The notes below the pieces were generated by a model. The model had not been told where the DNA came from and made no database searches. It saw nothing but the letters and a program-made list of their open reading frames with translations. From Bacteroidota bacterium (GTDB lineage Bacteria > Bacteroidota > Bacteroidia > UKL13-3): 10,591 nt of DNA. Location: positions 1-10,591 of the forward strand of contig CANFSD010000041.1 in the NCBI GenBank assembly GCA_947449515.1, read 5' to 3'. How positions within the stretch are numbered: position 1 is the first letter of the stretch; each line of letters starts with the position of its first letter. A program made the position numbers and the translations under genes. Positions 1 through 6,253 of this stretch are shown piece by piece.

Positions 1-1
1 A

Positions 2-823
2 GTACCTGTAGCTATAAACACTATTAAGAACGAAGACTTAAGCAAAGAATTAATTGGTAAAAACAAAGGTGCAGAATTAACTGTAAACGTTTTTGCTTTG
101 TTTAATAACGACGAAAGTGAAATGGGTCATGCATTAGGAATCCAAAAAGAAACTGTTGCAGATTTGAACCCTAACTTTAAATTGGTATTGAAAGAAGTAA
201 AGAGAACCGAAACTGCAGAAATCAACCAAGACTTTTTCGATAAATTATATGGTAAAGATGTTGTTACCAGCGAAGAGCAATTGAAAGAAAAAATTAGCAC
301 TGAATTATCTGCTTATTTCAACCAACAAGCACAACACTTGATGGAACATGAGTTATTTGATTCATTGGTAGCAAAACACAATATTGAATTGCCTGATGCT
401 TTCCTGAAACGTTGGTTATTGGATCGTTATGCAGATAAATTTAGCGCAGACAATATAGACGAAGCCTATATTCCTGAAGCCAATTATTTGAAAAACCACA
501 TCTTAGAAGAAAAAATAATGTTAACCAATAACATTAAAATCGAAGAGGCGGAAATAAGAGATGCAGCAGTAGCTTATACGCAACAAATGTTTGGTGCATA
601 TGGCAATCAAGGATTGAGCGAAGAATTGATCATGAGTATTGTTGAGCCTCAATTGAAGAAAGATGATTTCAGAAGCAGAATGATTAACATGGCTGTGAGA
701 GAAAAAGTAAACGCTTTCTTATTAGACTCAATTACCATTGAAACCAAAGAAGTAAGTTCTGAAGAGTTTTACAAAATCATGGAAGCGCATAACAGCAAGC
801 ACCATGCACACAATCATGAATAA
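2..823 (+). CDS. tig: Trigger factor, C-terminal part (5' end cut by window edge)
   Basis: Ribosome-associated chaperone that binds nascent chains at the exit tunnel. The frame is open from base 2, so the N-terminal ribosome-binding domain and most of the peptidyl-prolyl isomerase region lie outside; about 274 residues are visible. The first in-frame start-like codon (TTG at 98) is internal and should not be used as the start. After a short beta-rich stretch (GAELTVNVFALF) comes the helical trigger-factor C domain, with typical motifs such as INQDFFDKLYG, SEEQLKEKI, LPDAFLKRWLL and, near the end, MAVREKVNAFLLD. The protein ends in a histidine-rich tail (HHAHNHE). It is followed by a strong terminator at 847-884. 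Recognition is by motif pattern. The family is confident; the state of the PPIase domain cannot be judged. Confidence 0.93.
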   Translation, partial: VPVAINTIKNEDLSKELIGKNKGAELTVNVFALFNNDESEMGHALGIQKETVADLNPNFKLVLKEVKRTETAEINQDFFDKLYGKDVVTSEEQLKEKISTELSAYFNQQAQHLMEHELFDSLVAKHNIELPDAFLKRWLLDRYADKFSADNIDEAYIPEANYLKNHILEEKIMLTNNIKIEEAEIRDAAVAYTQQMFGAYGNQGLSEELIMSIVEPQLKKDDFRSRMINMAVREKVNAFLLDSITIETKEVSSEEFYKIMEAHNSKHHAHNHE

Positions 824-846
824 GATTGATTGATAAAATTTAGATC

Positions 847-884
847 AAAAAAAATCCCCTGCCAATTGGTAGGGGATTTTTTTT
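847..884. terminator. Bidirectional rho-independent terminator between tig and the desaturase gene
   Basis: Perfect 14-bp inverted repeat: an A8 tract plus TCCCCT (847-860) pairs with AGGGGA plus a T8 tract (871-884). The 10-nt loop between them contains the self-complementary CCAATTGG, so the stem can extend further through one G-U pair. The A-tract/T-tract symmetry gives a U-run on either strand, so it can serve both convergent genes. The TAA stop of the minus-strand desaturase (883-885) lies inside the T-tract arm. Confidence 0.92.
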
Positions 885-1866
885 AGGCCAATATCCAGCC
901 AAATTTGTGTTCTACTTTTGGAACAGGCGTTCTGTCTGCAATTCTAGAGAGTCTATCAGGCAATGCCATTAAATAGTCTCTTGCTTTTTCGCCATTTTCC
1001 TGCAAGCCTTTAATGTTTTCTATTTGCCAATTGCCCATTACTTCGCGCAAAATATCAATATAATCAAAGGCAGTATAAACGCCTAAACGTGTTGCGGCAT
1101 CACTAAAATTAGAGAATGTATTGAGTTTGCCTCCTAATTCACGCATGCACTGTGCTGGCATTAATATCTTTTTGCGCATCATATCTTCAAAAGCCAACAT
1201 CATTTCATTGGGATCCAATTCAAATATTCTGGTAACAAAATTTTGGTAAGCTCTTGCATGGCGTGCTTCGTCAGCAGCTACCATTCCACATATTTTTGAC
1301 AACAAATGGTTGCCATCTTTTTTTGCCAAAGTAGCTACACGACGGTGACTAACATTGGTAGCTAATTCTTGAAAGCTGGTATATACAAAATTTCTGTATG
1401 GGTCGTTTCCTGCTTGGTTGTTAAAACCATCGGCAATAAGGTATTGGGTACTTGCTTCAAATTCGCGCATGTTCACCCTGCCACATAAATATAAATAGCG
1501 GTTAAGTACATCGCCATGTCTATTTTCTTCCGCAGCCCAACTTCTTAGCCATTTCATCCAACCATTGTTACCAATTTGGTCAACACCGGTTAGGCCCGCC
1601 AACCAAGTTTCATAGGTAGGCAAAGCTTCTTCTGTAATGGTATCTGCCACAAGCACCACCATTAAGTCGTATGAATGACTAGAGGCATGTTCTTGTATAG
1701 TTTTTAAATCTGAAACAAAGGTGGTATCAGAAGTAAGAGGCAGCAATTCTGATGCTTGCCAATTGGTTTCTACAGGCTTAAGATACTCATTAGCAATGGC
1801 TTCTACATCCTTGCCTATAAAGTTCATTACCTCAATTCTTTCTGGTCCAAGTGGTTGATTCGTCAT
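883..1866 (-). CDS. Soluble acyl-ACP desaturase (ferritin-like di-iron)
   Basis: Cytosolic di-iron enzyme of the plant-type stearoyl-ACP desaturase family (FA_desaturase_2). It would put a cis double bond into ACP-bound acyl chains using O2 and reduced ferredoxin. The 327 residues carry the expected ligand set: a glutamate in ITEEALPTYE (E79/E80), E114 and H117 in EENRHGD, E167 in SFQELATNVSH, and E200 and H203 in DEARH. The E114-E167 (53) and E167-E200 (33) spacings equal those I recall for the castor enzyme. The start is the ATG at 1866; no Shine-Dalgarno is evident upstream. It is divergent from tatD across a 62-bp AT-rich gap that should hold its promoter; TATTTTG (minus strand, 1899-1893) is a weak -7 candidate. 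Chain length and double-bond position cannot be predicted. Confidence 0.92.
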   Translation of the reverse strand: MTNQPLGPERIEVMNFIGKDVEAIANEYLKPVETNWQASELLPLTSDTTFVSDLKTIQEHASSHSYDLMVVLVADTITEEALPTYETWLAGLTGVDQIGNNGWMKWLRSWAAEENRHGDVLNRYLYLCGRVNMREFEASTQYLIADGFNNQAGNDPYRNFVYTSFQELATNVSHRRVATLAKKDGNHLLSKICGMVAADEARHARAYQNFVTRIFELDPNEMMLAFEDMMRKKILMPAQCMRELGGKLNTFSNFSDAATRLGVYTAFDYIDILREVMGNWQIENIKGLQENGEKARDYLMALPDRLSRIADRTPVPKVEHKFGWILA

Positions 1867-1928
1867 AGATTTCGAAGATAAATAATATATCTCAAAATAT
1901 CTTTCTACATTTACATTTTTAAAGAATT

Positions 1929-2600
1929 TTGGAGGATAAAATTACATACTACAATTGTCATACACACAGAAAACCGCAAAGTGAAAAGGAGGTTTGTATC
2001 AGAAATGCATTCCTTCACGAACCTCCATTGAGCGGCAATAACTATTACTTTAGCAGCGGTTTACATCCATGGCTTGTTGAAAATTACACCACAAACACCC
2101 TTGAAAATTTATTAAACAAATTAGCACAACATCCCAAAAACAAAGCCATTGGAGAAATTGGGCTCGACAAAAGGAAGCCTCATTTTGAAAAACAAATGAC
2201 CGTCTTTTTACAACAGCTAGCCCTTGCAGAAAAACATCATAAACCGCTCATTATTCATGCTGTTAAAGCACTCGATGAAATCATAGCACCTTTGCGTTCG
2301 TTCAAAGGAAGAATAGTTATGCATTCCTTTCAGGGAAATATTCAGCAGTGGGAACAACTCAACAAAAACAACAATGTATTTGTGAGTTTTGGCTCTAAAA
2401 GTTTATTGAATAATGAGAAATTAAATAAAACCATACAAGCAATACCACTTCCCTTTTTACTTACAGAGACAGACAATGCGCCCGTTTCTATTCAGAAAAT
2501 TTATGCACATATTGCCCAACTAAAAAACCTTTCAAAAGAAGCATTTGCCCATTCCATTGAAAGTAATTTTCAAAATATTTTCGGTTCGAACCAAGCCTAA
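1929..2600 (+). CDS. TatD-family metal-dependent hydrolase (non-ATG start)
   Basis: Predicted amidohydrolase-fold phosphoesterase/DNase of the TatD family. With the TTG start the protein has 223 residues and a full metal-ligand set: H11 and H13 (CHTH), E76 (GEIGLD), H110 (LIIHAVK), H132 (VMHSFQG) and D182 (TETDNAP). It is shorter than E. coli TatD (about 260), as is usual for Bacteroidota paralogues. There is no in-frame ATG between the upstream stop (TAA, 1920-1922) and the first metal motif. The only candidate starts are TTG at 1929 and ATT at 1926 or 1941. ATT 1941 lies 5 nt after a GGAGG, whereas the TTG overlaps that GGAGG. The coding region is certain but the start is not. The gene ends directly against the convergent yqgE stop. 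The exact substrate is unknown. Confidence 0.88.
   Translation: MEDKITYYNCHTHRKPQSEKEVCIRNAFLHEPPLSGNNYYFSSGLHPWLVENYTTNTLENLLNKLAQHPKNKAIGEIGLDKRKPHFEKQMTVFLQQLALAEKHHKPLIIHAVKALDEIIAPLRSFKGRIVMHSFQGNIQQWEQLNKNNNVFVSFGSKSLLNNEKLNKTIQAIPLPFLLTETDNAPVSIQKIYAHIAQLKNLSKEAFAHSIESNFQNIFGSNQA
1931..1935 (+). promoter_or_regulatory. Shine-Dalgarno-like GGAGG inside the annotated tatD start
   Basis: GGAGG begins at the last base of the TTG start codon (1929-1931) and sits 5 nt before the ATT at 1941. No other gene in this window shows so clear a Shine-Dalgarno. If functional, it points to initiation at 1941 on a rare ATT codon and a protein beginning TYYNCHTHR after the initiator Met. It could also be chance, since Bacteroidota rarely rely on Shine-Dalgarno pairing. 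Confidence 0.4.
2583..2592. repeat. Iterated palindrome GGTTCGAACC, copy 1
   Basis: Perfect 10-bp palindrome, preceded by TTC as in copies 2 and 3. It lies 5 nt before the tatD stop codon and is read there in phase 0 as GGT TCG AAC (Gly219-Ser-Asn), near the zero-gap junction with yqgE. Confidence 0.8.
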
Positions 2601-3176
2601 TTAATTCCAATTATAATCTTCTGGAGAATCTGCTAAATAAGCAAAATCTGCTCCCAAGGAACGCACGCAGGCAGGCCATATTTGTTCAGTATTTTCGTTA
2701 AAAACCAAATGGTCCTTTACATCCGTTAGCCACCATGCCTTTTGTTCTATTTCGGCGGCGAGTTGCTCTTCACCCCAACCACTGTAGCCCATAAAGAATT
2801 TAAAATCGTTCACACTGGCAGCACCTGAGGCTATTAAATCATTGATCAATTCAATATTTCCACCCCAGAAAATATTTGTAGAAACAGGAAAAGAATCTGG
2901 AATGAGGGCTCCTAATTTATGTATAAAATGAAGCGTATTTTGCTCAACCGGACCGCCATCATATACCTTGAAATTATAATTGAGAAGACCTGGAATAATT
3001 TCATCTGTGTAAATATCTAAAAAGCGATTGATAACAAAGCCAACACTCCCCTGCTCCTCGTGTTCGCAAAGCAAGACAACTGTTTTTTTGAATTGAATAT
3101 CCAATAGAAATGGTTCGCTTATTAATAACTGACCAGTTTGTGGGCTAAAATGAAATTGTTTCTTTTGAATCTCCAT
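2601..3176 (-). CDS. YqgE/AlgH family protein (DUF179)
   Basis: Member of the UPF0301/YqgE/AlgH family. The fold is conserved but the biochemical role is not settled; the AlgH name comes from an alginate-regulation phenotype in Pseudomonas. The 191-residue product has the family signature: GQLLISEPFLLD (15-26), a hydrophobic strand with CEHEEQGSVGFVINR (37-51), GGPV (74-77), FWGGN (103-107) and FFMGYSGWGEEQL (127-139), followed by a WW pair at 148-149. The start is the ATG at 3176; no Shine-Dalgarno is visible. The gene is divergent from pdxH over a 146-bp intergenic region and abuts tatD tail to tail with no base between the two stop codons. No transmembrane segment or signal peptide is seen, so it is expected in the cytoplasm. 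Confidence 0.93.
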   Translation of the reverse strand: MEIQKKQFHFSPQTGQLLISEPFLLDIQFKKTVVLLCEHEEQGSVGFVINRFLDIYTDEIIPGLLNYNFKVYDGGPVEQNTLHFIHKLGALIPDSFPVSTNIFWGGNIELINDLIASGAASVNDFKFFMGYSGWGEEQLAAEIEQKAWWLTDVKDHLVFNENTEQIWPACVRSLGADFAYLADSPEDYNWN

Positions 3177-3298
3177 GCATGGGCAAAGTAGCCAAAAAGG
3201 CCCTTTGGTTTTTATACATTTTATTAACGAAGCCTATTAGCCTTAAATTTTACGAATAACATACCTAAAAAAGCTAACAAGGATTAAATCATTATGCG

Positions 3299-3306
3299 TA
3301 GCTTTG
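3299..3306 (+). promoter_or_regulatory. Candidate -7 promoter element upstream of pdxH
   Basis: TAGCTTTG matches the Bacteroidota sigma-factor -7 consensus TAnnTTTG exactly and ends 16 nt before the pdxH ATG, so it would give a leader of about 10 nt. No TTG is visible at the usual -33 distance (about 3277-3280), which lowers confidence. Confidence 0.35.
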
Positions 3307-3322
3307 ACAGAAATTTAGTTCC

Positions 3323-3973
3323 ATGATTAGTAATGAAACCATTGCTGCAATTAGGAAAGATTATACCCTAAAGCAATTCGACGAAAGCCACTTAATTAAA
3401 AATCCTTTTGACCAATTTAGGTCGTGGTTTAAAGAGGCTATTGATGCGGAAGTGAATGAGCCAAATGCTATGACACTGGCCACCTGCAAAGAAAATGGCA
3501 GACCCACCGCAAGAATTGTTTTATTGAAAGGGATTGAAGAACATGGCTTTGTTTTCTTTACCAATTATGAAAGTCATAAAGGTGCAGAAATAGCAAAAAA
3601 CCCTTTTGCCGCATTGGTGTTTTTTTGGCCAGAACTGCAAAGACAAATTAGGATTGAAGGTGAAATAAAAAAATTGGACGAAGCCGCATCAGATGCCTAT
3701 TTCTTTTCTCGTCCCATAGAAAGTCAAATAGGCGCTCATGCCTCACCTCAGAGTCGTACCATAGAAAACAGACAAGTTATAGAAGACAATTACAAACGCC
3801 TTTTAAAAAGGTTTGAAACCGACCCTATTAGCAGGCCGGCGCATTGGGGAGGTTACTCCTTGGAGCCAACAAGTGTAGAATTTTGGCAAGGCAGGGCAAG
3901 CAGGTTGCACGATAGATTTTTGTTTACCAAGGCAAAAATTAAGGATTGGAACATTTCAAGGCTTGCGCCATAA
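3323..3973 (+). CDS. pdxH: Pyridoxamine/pyridoxine 5'-phosphate oxidase
   Basis: FMN-dependent flavoenzyme that oxidises pyridoxamine or pyridoxine 5'-phosphate to pyridoxal 5'-phosphate, the last step of B6 salvage and de novo supply; a cytosolic dimer. It is full length at 216 residues (E. coli PdxH is 218). Family blocks in order: NAMTLAT (48-54), the FMN-binding RIVLLKG (64-70) and FFTNYESHKG (78-87), RQIRIEG (107-113), and the C-terminal block WGGYSLEP...EFWQGRASRLHDR (175-198). R194 and H196 correspond to the substrate-phosphate-binding Arg and His, and the protein ends in the usual RLAP. The start is the ATG at 3323. It appears to be a single-gene unit with an 89-bp gap to the next gene. 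The PLP it makes is the cofactor of the ilvE product encoded 2.3 kb downstream, but nothing suggests co-regulation. Confidence 0.96.
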   Translation: MISNETIAAIRKDYTLKQFDESHLIKNPFDQFRSWFKEAIDAEVNEPNAMTLATCKENGRPTARIVLLKGIEEHGFVFFTNYESHKGAEIAKNPFAALVFFWPELQRQIRIEGEIKKLDEAASDAYFFSRPIESQIGAHASPQSRTIENRQVIEDNYKRLLKRFETDPISRPAHWGGYSLEPTSVEFWQGRASRLHDRFLFTKAKIKDWNISRLAP

Positions 3974-4016
3974 AACACTCAATAACAAGCAAAAACAAGC
4001 ATAATTTTTATTTTAC

Positions 4017-4045
4017 TTGGCAATTTCCTTATTTTAAATAAATTG
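4017..4045 (+). promoter_or_regulatory. Weak candidate promoter for the wecA-like gene
   Basis: TTGG at 4017-4020 and TAAATTG at 4039-4045 are about 19 nt apart, the spacing expected between Bacteroidota -33 (TTG) and -7 (TAnnTTTG) elements. The -7 match is imperfect. They lie in the 89-bp AT-rich gap between pdxH and the wecA-like gene, where no terminator hairpin is evident, so readthrough from pdxH is also possible. Confidence 0.25.
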
Positions 4046-4062
4046 CAGTATAACCCTTGGAA

Positions 4063-5175
4063 ATGATAAGTACCATTTTAGCTATTGTATGTTCTTTTTT
4101 AATTGTTGTATTTGGCATTCCTTCTATTATTACGGTGGCCAAATTAAAGAACCTCTACGATAAACCAGAAGAGAGAAAGGTTCATACACAAAAAATTCCC
4201 CGCTTAGGAGGCTTAGCCATTTTCGCAGCTTTTGCCATGTCAGTATTGTTATTTGGAGATTTTAGTTCTTTTGAAAGTCCTCAATACATTGCCGCTAGCT
4301 TAATTGTATTATTTGTGGGAGGATTAAAAGACGATATTATTATTCTTTCGCCATTAAAGAAATTATACACCCAATTGCTTGCGGCGGGTTTGGTTACCAC
4401 TTTTACCAATATTCGCATCAATGATTTACATGGGGTATTTGGGCTTAACGAAATTCCTTTATTGGCAAGTATTGCCTTGAGCATGTTTATGATTATTGTA
4501 ATAACCAATTCTATTAATTTAATAGATGGCGTAGATGGTTTAGCTGGTAGTCTTACGCTTATTATGTGTATTACATTTGGGTATTTATTTGCAACAGAAA
4601 ATGATCCAAACTGGACCCTCATTTCTTTGAGTTTAGCAGGTGCTATTCTAGGCTTTTTGTTTTTCAATTACAGTCCTGCCAAAATATTTATGGGCGATGC
4701 AGGCTCTCTCACCATAGGCTTTTTACTTTCTATTTTCACCATACATTTCATTGAATCCCATTCGCCTTTGGTGAATGCGGGCACCAATTACAAATCTGCA
4801 CCAGGCATAGCTTTGGCCATATTAATAGTACCTTTGTACGATACATTAAGGGTATTTATTTTACGTGTTCTTAAAAAGACATCACCCTTTAAAGCAGATA
4901 AAAACCATTTACACCATTGGTTAATTAAAAACGGACAATCTCACTTACAGGTTTCCTTGGTATTGTCATTTGTAAACATTTTGTTTATTCTCATTGCATT
5001 TGGAATTAAAGACAATCCAGCCTACATGGTAATGCTTATTATTGGCGGTATTTCTTTAATAGTTGGACAGTTGCCTATTTACTTTTACCGTCATAAAATT
5101 TCAGATATTGAAGCAGATGATGATGTAAGAGAAGAAATTGAGCAAAGTCTCTATGCTGAAACCCTAAAAAAATAA
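4063..5175 (+). CDS. WecA/MraY-type undecaprenyl-phosphate sugar-1-phosphate transferase
   Basis: Polytopic inner-membrane enzyme that transfers a sugar-1-phosphate (typically GlcNAc-1-P) from a UDP-sugar to undecaprenyl phosphate, starting a lipid-linked glycan. From the ATG at 4063 it has 370 residues; an in-frame TTG two codons upstream (4057) is less likely. Positions below count from that TTG, so subtract 2 for the ATG form. Hydrophobic helices fill most of the protein. Family motifs: the Asp pair in GGLKDD (88-93), NLIDGVDGLAG (154-164), FMGDAGSL (211-218) and the cytoplasmic HLHH (284-287), which favours WecA/TagO over MraY. The C-terminal tail is charged and acidic (EADDDVREEIEQ). The rdgB terminator hairpin overlaps its last codons. 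The sugar specificity is not determinable, and a role with the glycosyltransferases further right is inference. Confidence 0.93.
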   Translation: MISTILAIVCSFLIVVFGIPSIITVAKLKNLYDKPEERKVHTQKIPRLGGLAIFAAFAMSVLLFGDFSSFESPQYIAASLIVLFVGGLKDDIIILSPLKKLYTQLLAAGLVTTFTNIRINDLHGVFGLNEIPLLASIALSMFMIIVITNSINLIDGVDGLAGSLTLIMCITFGYLFATENDPNWTLISLSLAGAILGFLFFNYSPAKIFMGDAGSLTIGFLLSIFTIHFIESHSPLVNAGTNYKSAPGIALAILIVPLYDTLRVFILRVLKKTSPFKADKNHLHHWLIKNGQSHLQVSLVLSFVNILFILIAFGIKDNPAYMVMLIIGGISLIVGQLPIYFYRHKISDIEADDDVREEIEQSLYAETLKK

Positions 5176-5190
5176 GCCTGCGCTTATTTC
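5166..5190 (-). terminator. Terminator hairpin spanning both stop codons of the wecA-like gene and rdgB
   Basis: An 8-bp perfect stem, AAATAAGC (5170-5177) with GCTTATTT (5182-5189), encloses a 4-nt loop. Read on the minus strand, the stem runs into seven consecutive T (complement of 5172-5166), the form of an intrinsic terminator for the HolD-like/rdgB unit. On the plus strand the stem is followed only by TTT and C, so it would be weak for the wecA-like gene. The two TAA stops (5173-5175 plus; 5186-5184 minus) sit in opposite arms of the stem. Confidence 0.7.
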
Positions 5191-5771
5191 AAATTCTCTA
5201 GAAATAATTTCATTTTCTCAAATGCTTTTGCCCGGTGGCTTATTGCATTTTTCTCTTCCATACTCATTTCCGCAAGGGTTCGGTTCGAACCGACAGGCAT
5301 AAAAATTGGATCATACCCAAAACCATTACCACCACTAGGACTTAAGGTTATTTGACCATCCATTCTTCCTTCAAAAAAATGAATATTTCCATCTAATATT
5401 AAACAGATAAAAGTAGAAAAATGCGCCTTCCTATTTTCCTGTCCTGCTAAATCTTGTAGTAACTTTTTATTGTTGTTGTCACTGTTCTTTTCAGGACCGG
5501 CAAATCGTGCACTTAACACACCCGGATTTCCGTTTAATGCATCCACCATTAAGCCAGTGTCATCTGCAAAACAATTACATTGGGTAGCTTCAAAAATGGT
5601 TCGCGCTTTTATAAGTGCATTGGCTTGCAGGGTTAATCCATCTTCAATAATTTCTGAATGGTAAGCAATATCATTCAATGAATTTACAAGCCAATTATTG
5701 GGCAACAACTTGGCAATTTCTGCCGTTTTATTGGCATTGTGGGAGGCAAAAATAAGTTTGGTTTGTTGCAT
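5184..5771 (-). CDS. rdgB: RdgB/HAM1 non-canonical purine NTP pyrophosphatase (ITP/XTP)
   Basis: House-cleaning enzyme that hydrolyses (d)ITP and XTP to monophosphate and pyrophosphate, keeping deaminated purines out of DNA and RNA; cytosolic. With the start at 5771 it has 195 residues, close to E. coli RdgB (197). Motifs in that numbering: FASHNANKTAEI (8-19, nucleotide-binding), FADDTG (68-73, catalytic acid pair), NGNPGVLSARFAG (80-92), GFGYDPIF (150-157) and SHRAKA (178-183). The frame is open for 11 more codons to an ATG at 5804, but family proteins begin just before the KLIFASHN strand. The 5771 ATG overlaps the upstream gene's stop as TAATG, the usual arrangement for translational coupling. 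A GGTTCGAACC palindrome encodes the GSN of PVGSNRTLAEM. It is convergent with the wecA-like gene, 8 bp apart. Confidence 0.94.
   Translation of the reverse strand: MQQTKLIFASHNANKTAEIAKLLPNNWLVNSLNDIAYHSEIIEDGLTLQANALIKARTIFEATQCNCFADDTGLMVDALNGNPGVLSARFAGPEKNSDNNNKKLLQDLAGQENRKAHFSTFICLILDGNIHFFEGRMDGQITLSPSGGNGFGYDPIFMPVGSNRTLAEMSMEEKNAISHRAKAFEKMKLFLENLK
5280..5293. repeat. Iterated palindrome, copy 2 (14 bp)
   Basis: TCGGTTCGAACCGA is a perfect 14-bp palindrome inside rdgB. On the coding (minus) strand GGT TCG AAC is again in phase 0 (GSN in PVGSNRTLAEM). The region matches the family length, so it is not an obvious insertion. Confidence 0.8.
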
Positions 5772-6250
5772 TAGTTGAAGAACATTCTTTGCATACCCGA
5801 CCATAATTTAGCCTTTGCGGTATTGTCGCTTAAATAAGTAGACAAAGGTGCGGCGGCCAATAAATCTGCGCCGTTAACATAGGCTTGTCTATGCGCTTCC
5901 ATGGCAACATTATGCGTTTTCAACCAATCTGTACAACCCCAAACTATAACTTGCAGGGGCTCAAAATGGGCCCAAATATTTTCAATACTCGCATTTGGAA
6001 AGCGTTGAATATTTACCACCCAAACATCATTTAGTTCCTTTTTTAAACCCTTTTCAATGATGGTATTGAGTAGCTGCAATTCCGAATTTTCGGCAAATTC
6101 TTCTGAAGTGCTGGAAACCAGCATCAAAAGTTTTTGCTTCCCTTCGCCAAGAGGGTTGTAATCTATTGAAAAATCTCTTTCTTTGACCACGAAAAGCTCC
6201 TCAAAAAGAGGAAGAATAAAATCATCGGATATTTGATCGTCAGTACTCAT
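5771..6250 (-). CDS. Small alpha/beta protein resembling DNA polymerase III psi subunit (HolD-like)
   Basis: 159-residue cytosolic protein, not confidently assigned to a family. Visible plan: acidic N-terminus, strand KLLMLVSS (40-47), helix, strand VWVVNIQRF (76-84), helix, strand VIVWG (100-104), then a C-terminal block NGADLLAAAPLSTYLSD followed by AKAKLWSGMQRMFF. From memory, E. coli psi (HolD, 137 residues) has the same order: strand RLVMVAN, helix, strand VLQL, then GAQVASPALTDLRANPTAR and AALWQQICTY. The GAxxxxxPLxxxL...A+A-LW-xI/M pattern matches well. If correct, it would bridge the clamp loader to an SSB-binding partner. No HolC-like chi gene is seen here. It is coupled to rdgB by TAATG, and its start codon lies 3 nt from that of divergent ilvE. 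The gene is confident; the HolD relation is inference (about 0.4). Confidence 0.85.
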   Translation of the reverse strand: MSTDDQISDDFILPLFEELFVVKERDFSIDYNPLGEGKQKLLMLVSSTSEEFAENSELQLLNTIIEKGLKKELNDVWVVNIQRFPNASIENIWAHFEPLQVIVWGCTDWLKTHNVAMEAHRQAYVNGADLLAAAPLSTYLSDNTAKAKLWSGMQRMFFN

Positions 6251-6253
6251 ACC

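Noticed and set aside
3191..3212. Small hairpin CCAAA...TTTGG followed by TTTTT upstream of yqgE.
   Set aside because: Only a 5-bp stem, and on the plus strand no transcript is expected to end there; on the yqgE strand it would be in the leader without a T-run after it.
4281..4667. 128-codon open frame antisense to the wecA-like gene.
   Set aside because: It lacks family motifs and is opposite a confidently identified membrane enzyme; the frame is open as a shadow of the sense coding bias.
5772..5804. Longer rdgB starting at the ATG at 5804 (11 extra residues).
   Set aside because: Family proteins begin just before the KLIFASHN strand, and the 5771 ATG forms a TAATG junction with the upstream gene; the extension would overlap that gene by 34 bp.
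6198..6212. TCCTC-AAAAA-GAGGA hairpin near the ilvE/HolD-like start sites.
   Set aside because: 5-bp stem inside coding sequence of the HolD-like gene; no T-tract or competing structure to support attenuation or an operator.
6233..6253. Longer ilvE starting at TTG 6233.
   Set aside because: It would overlap the divergent gene's coding start, and related aminotransferases begin close to the MAISIKI sequence at 6254.
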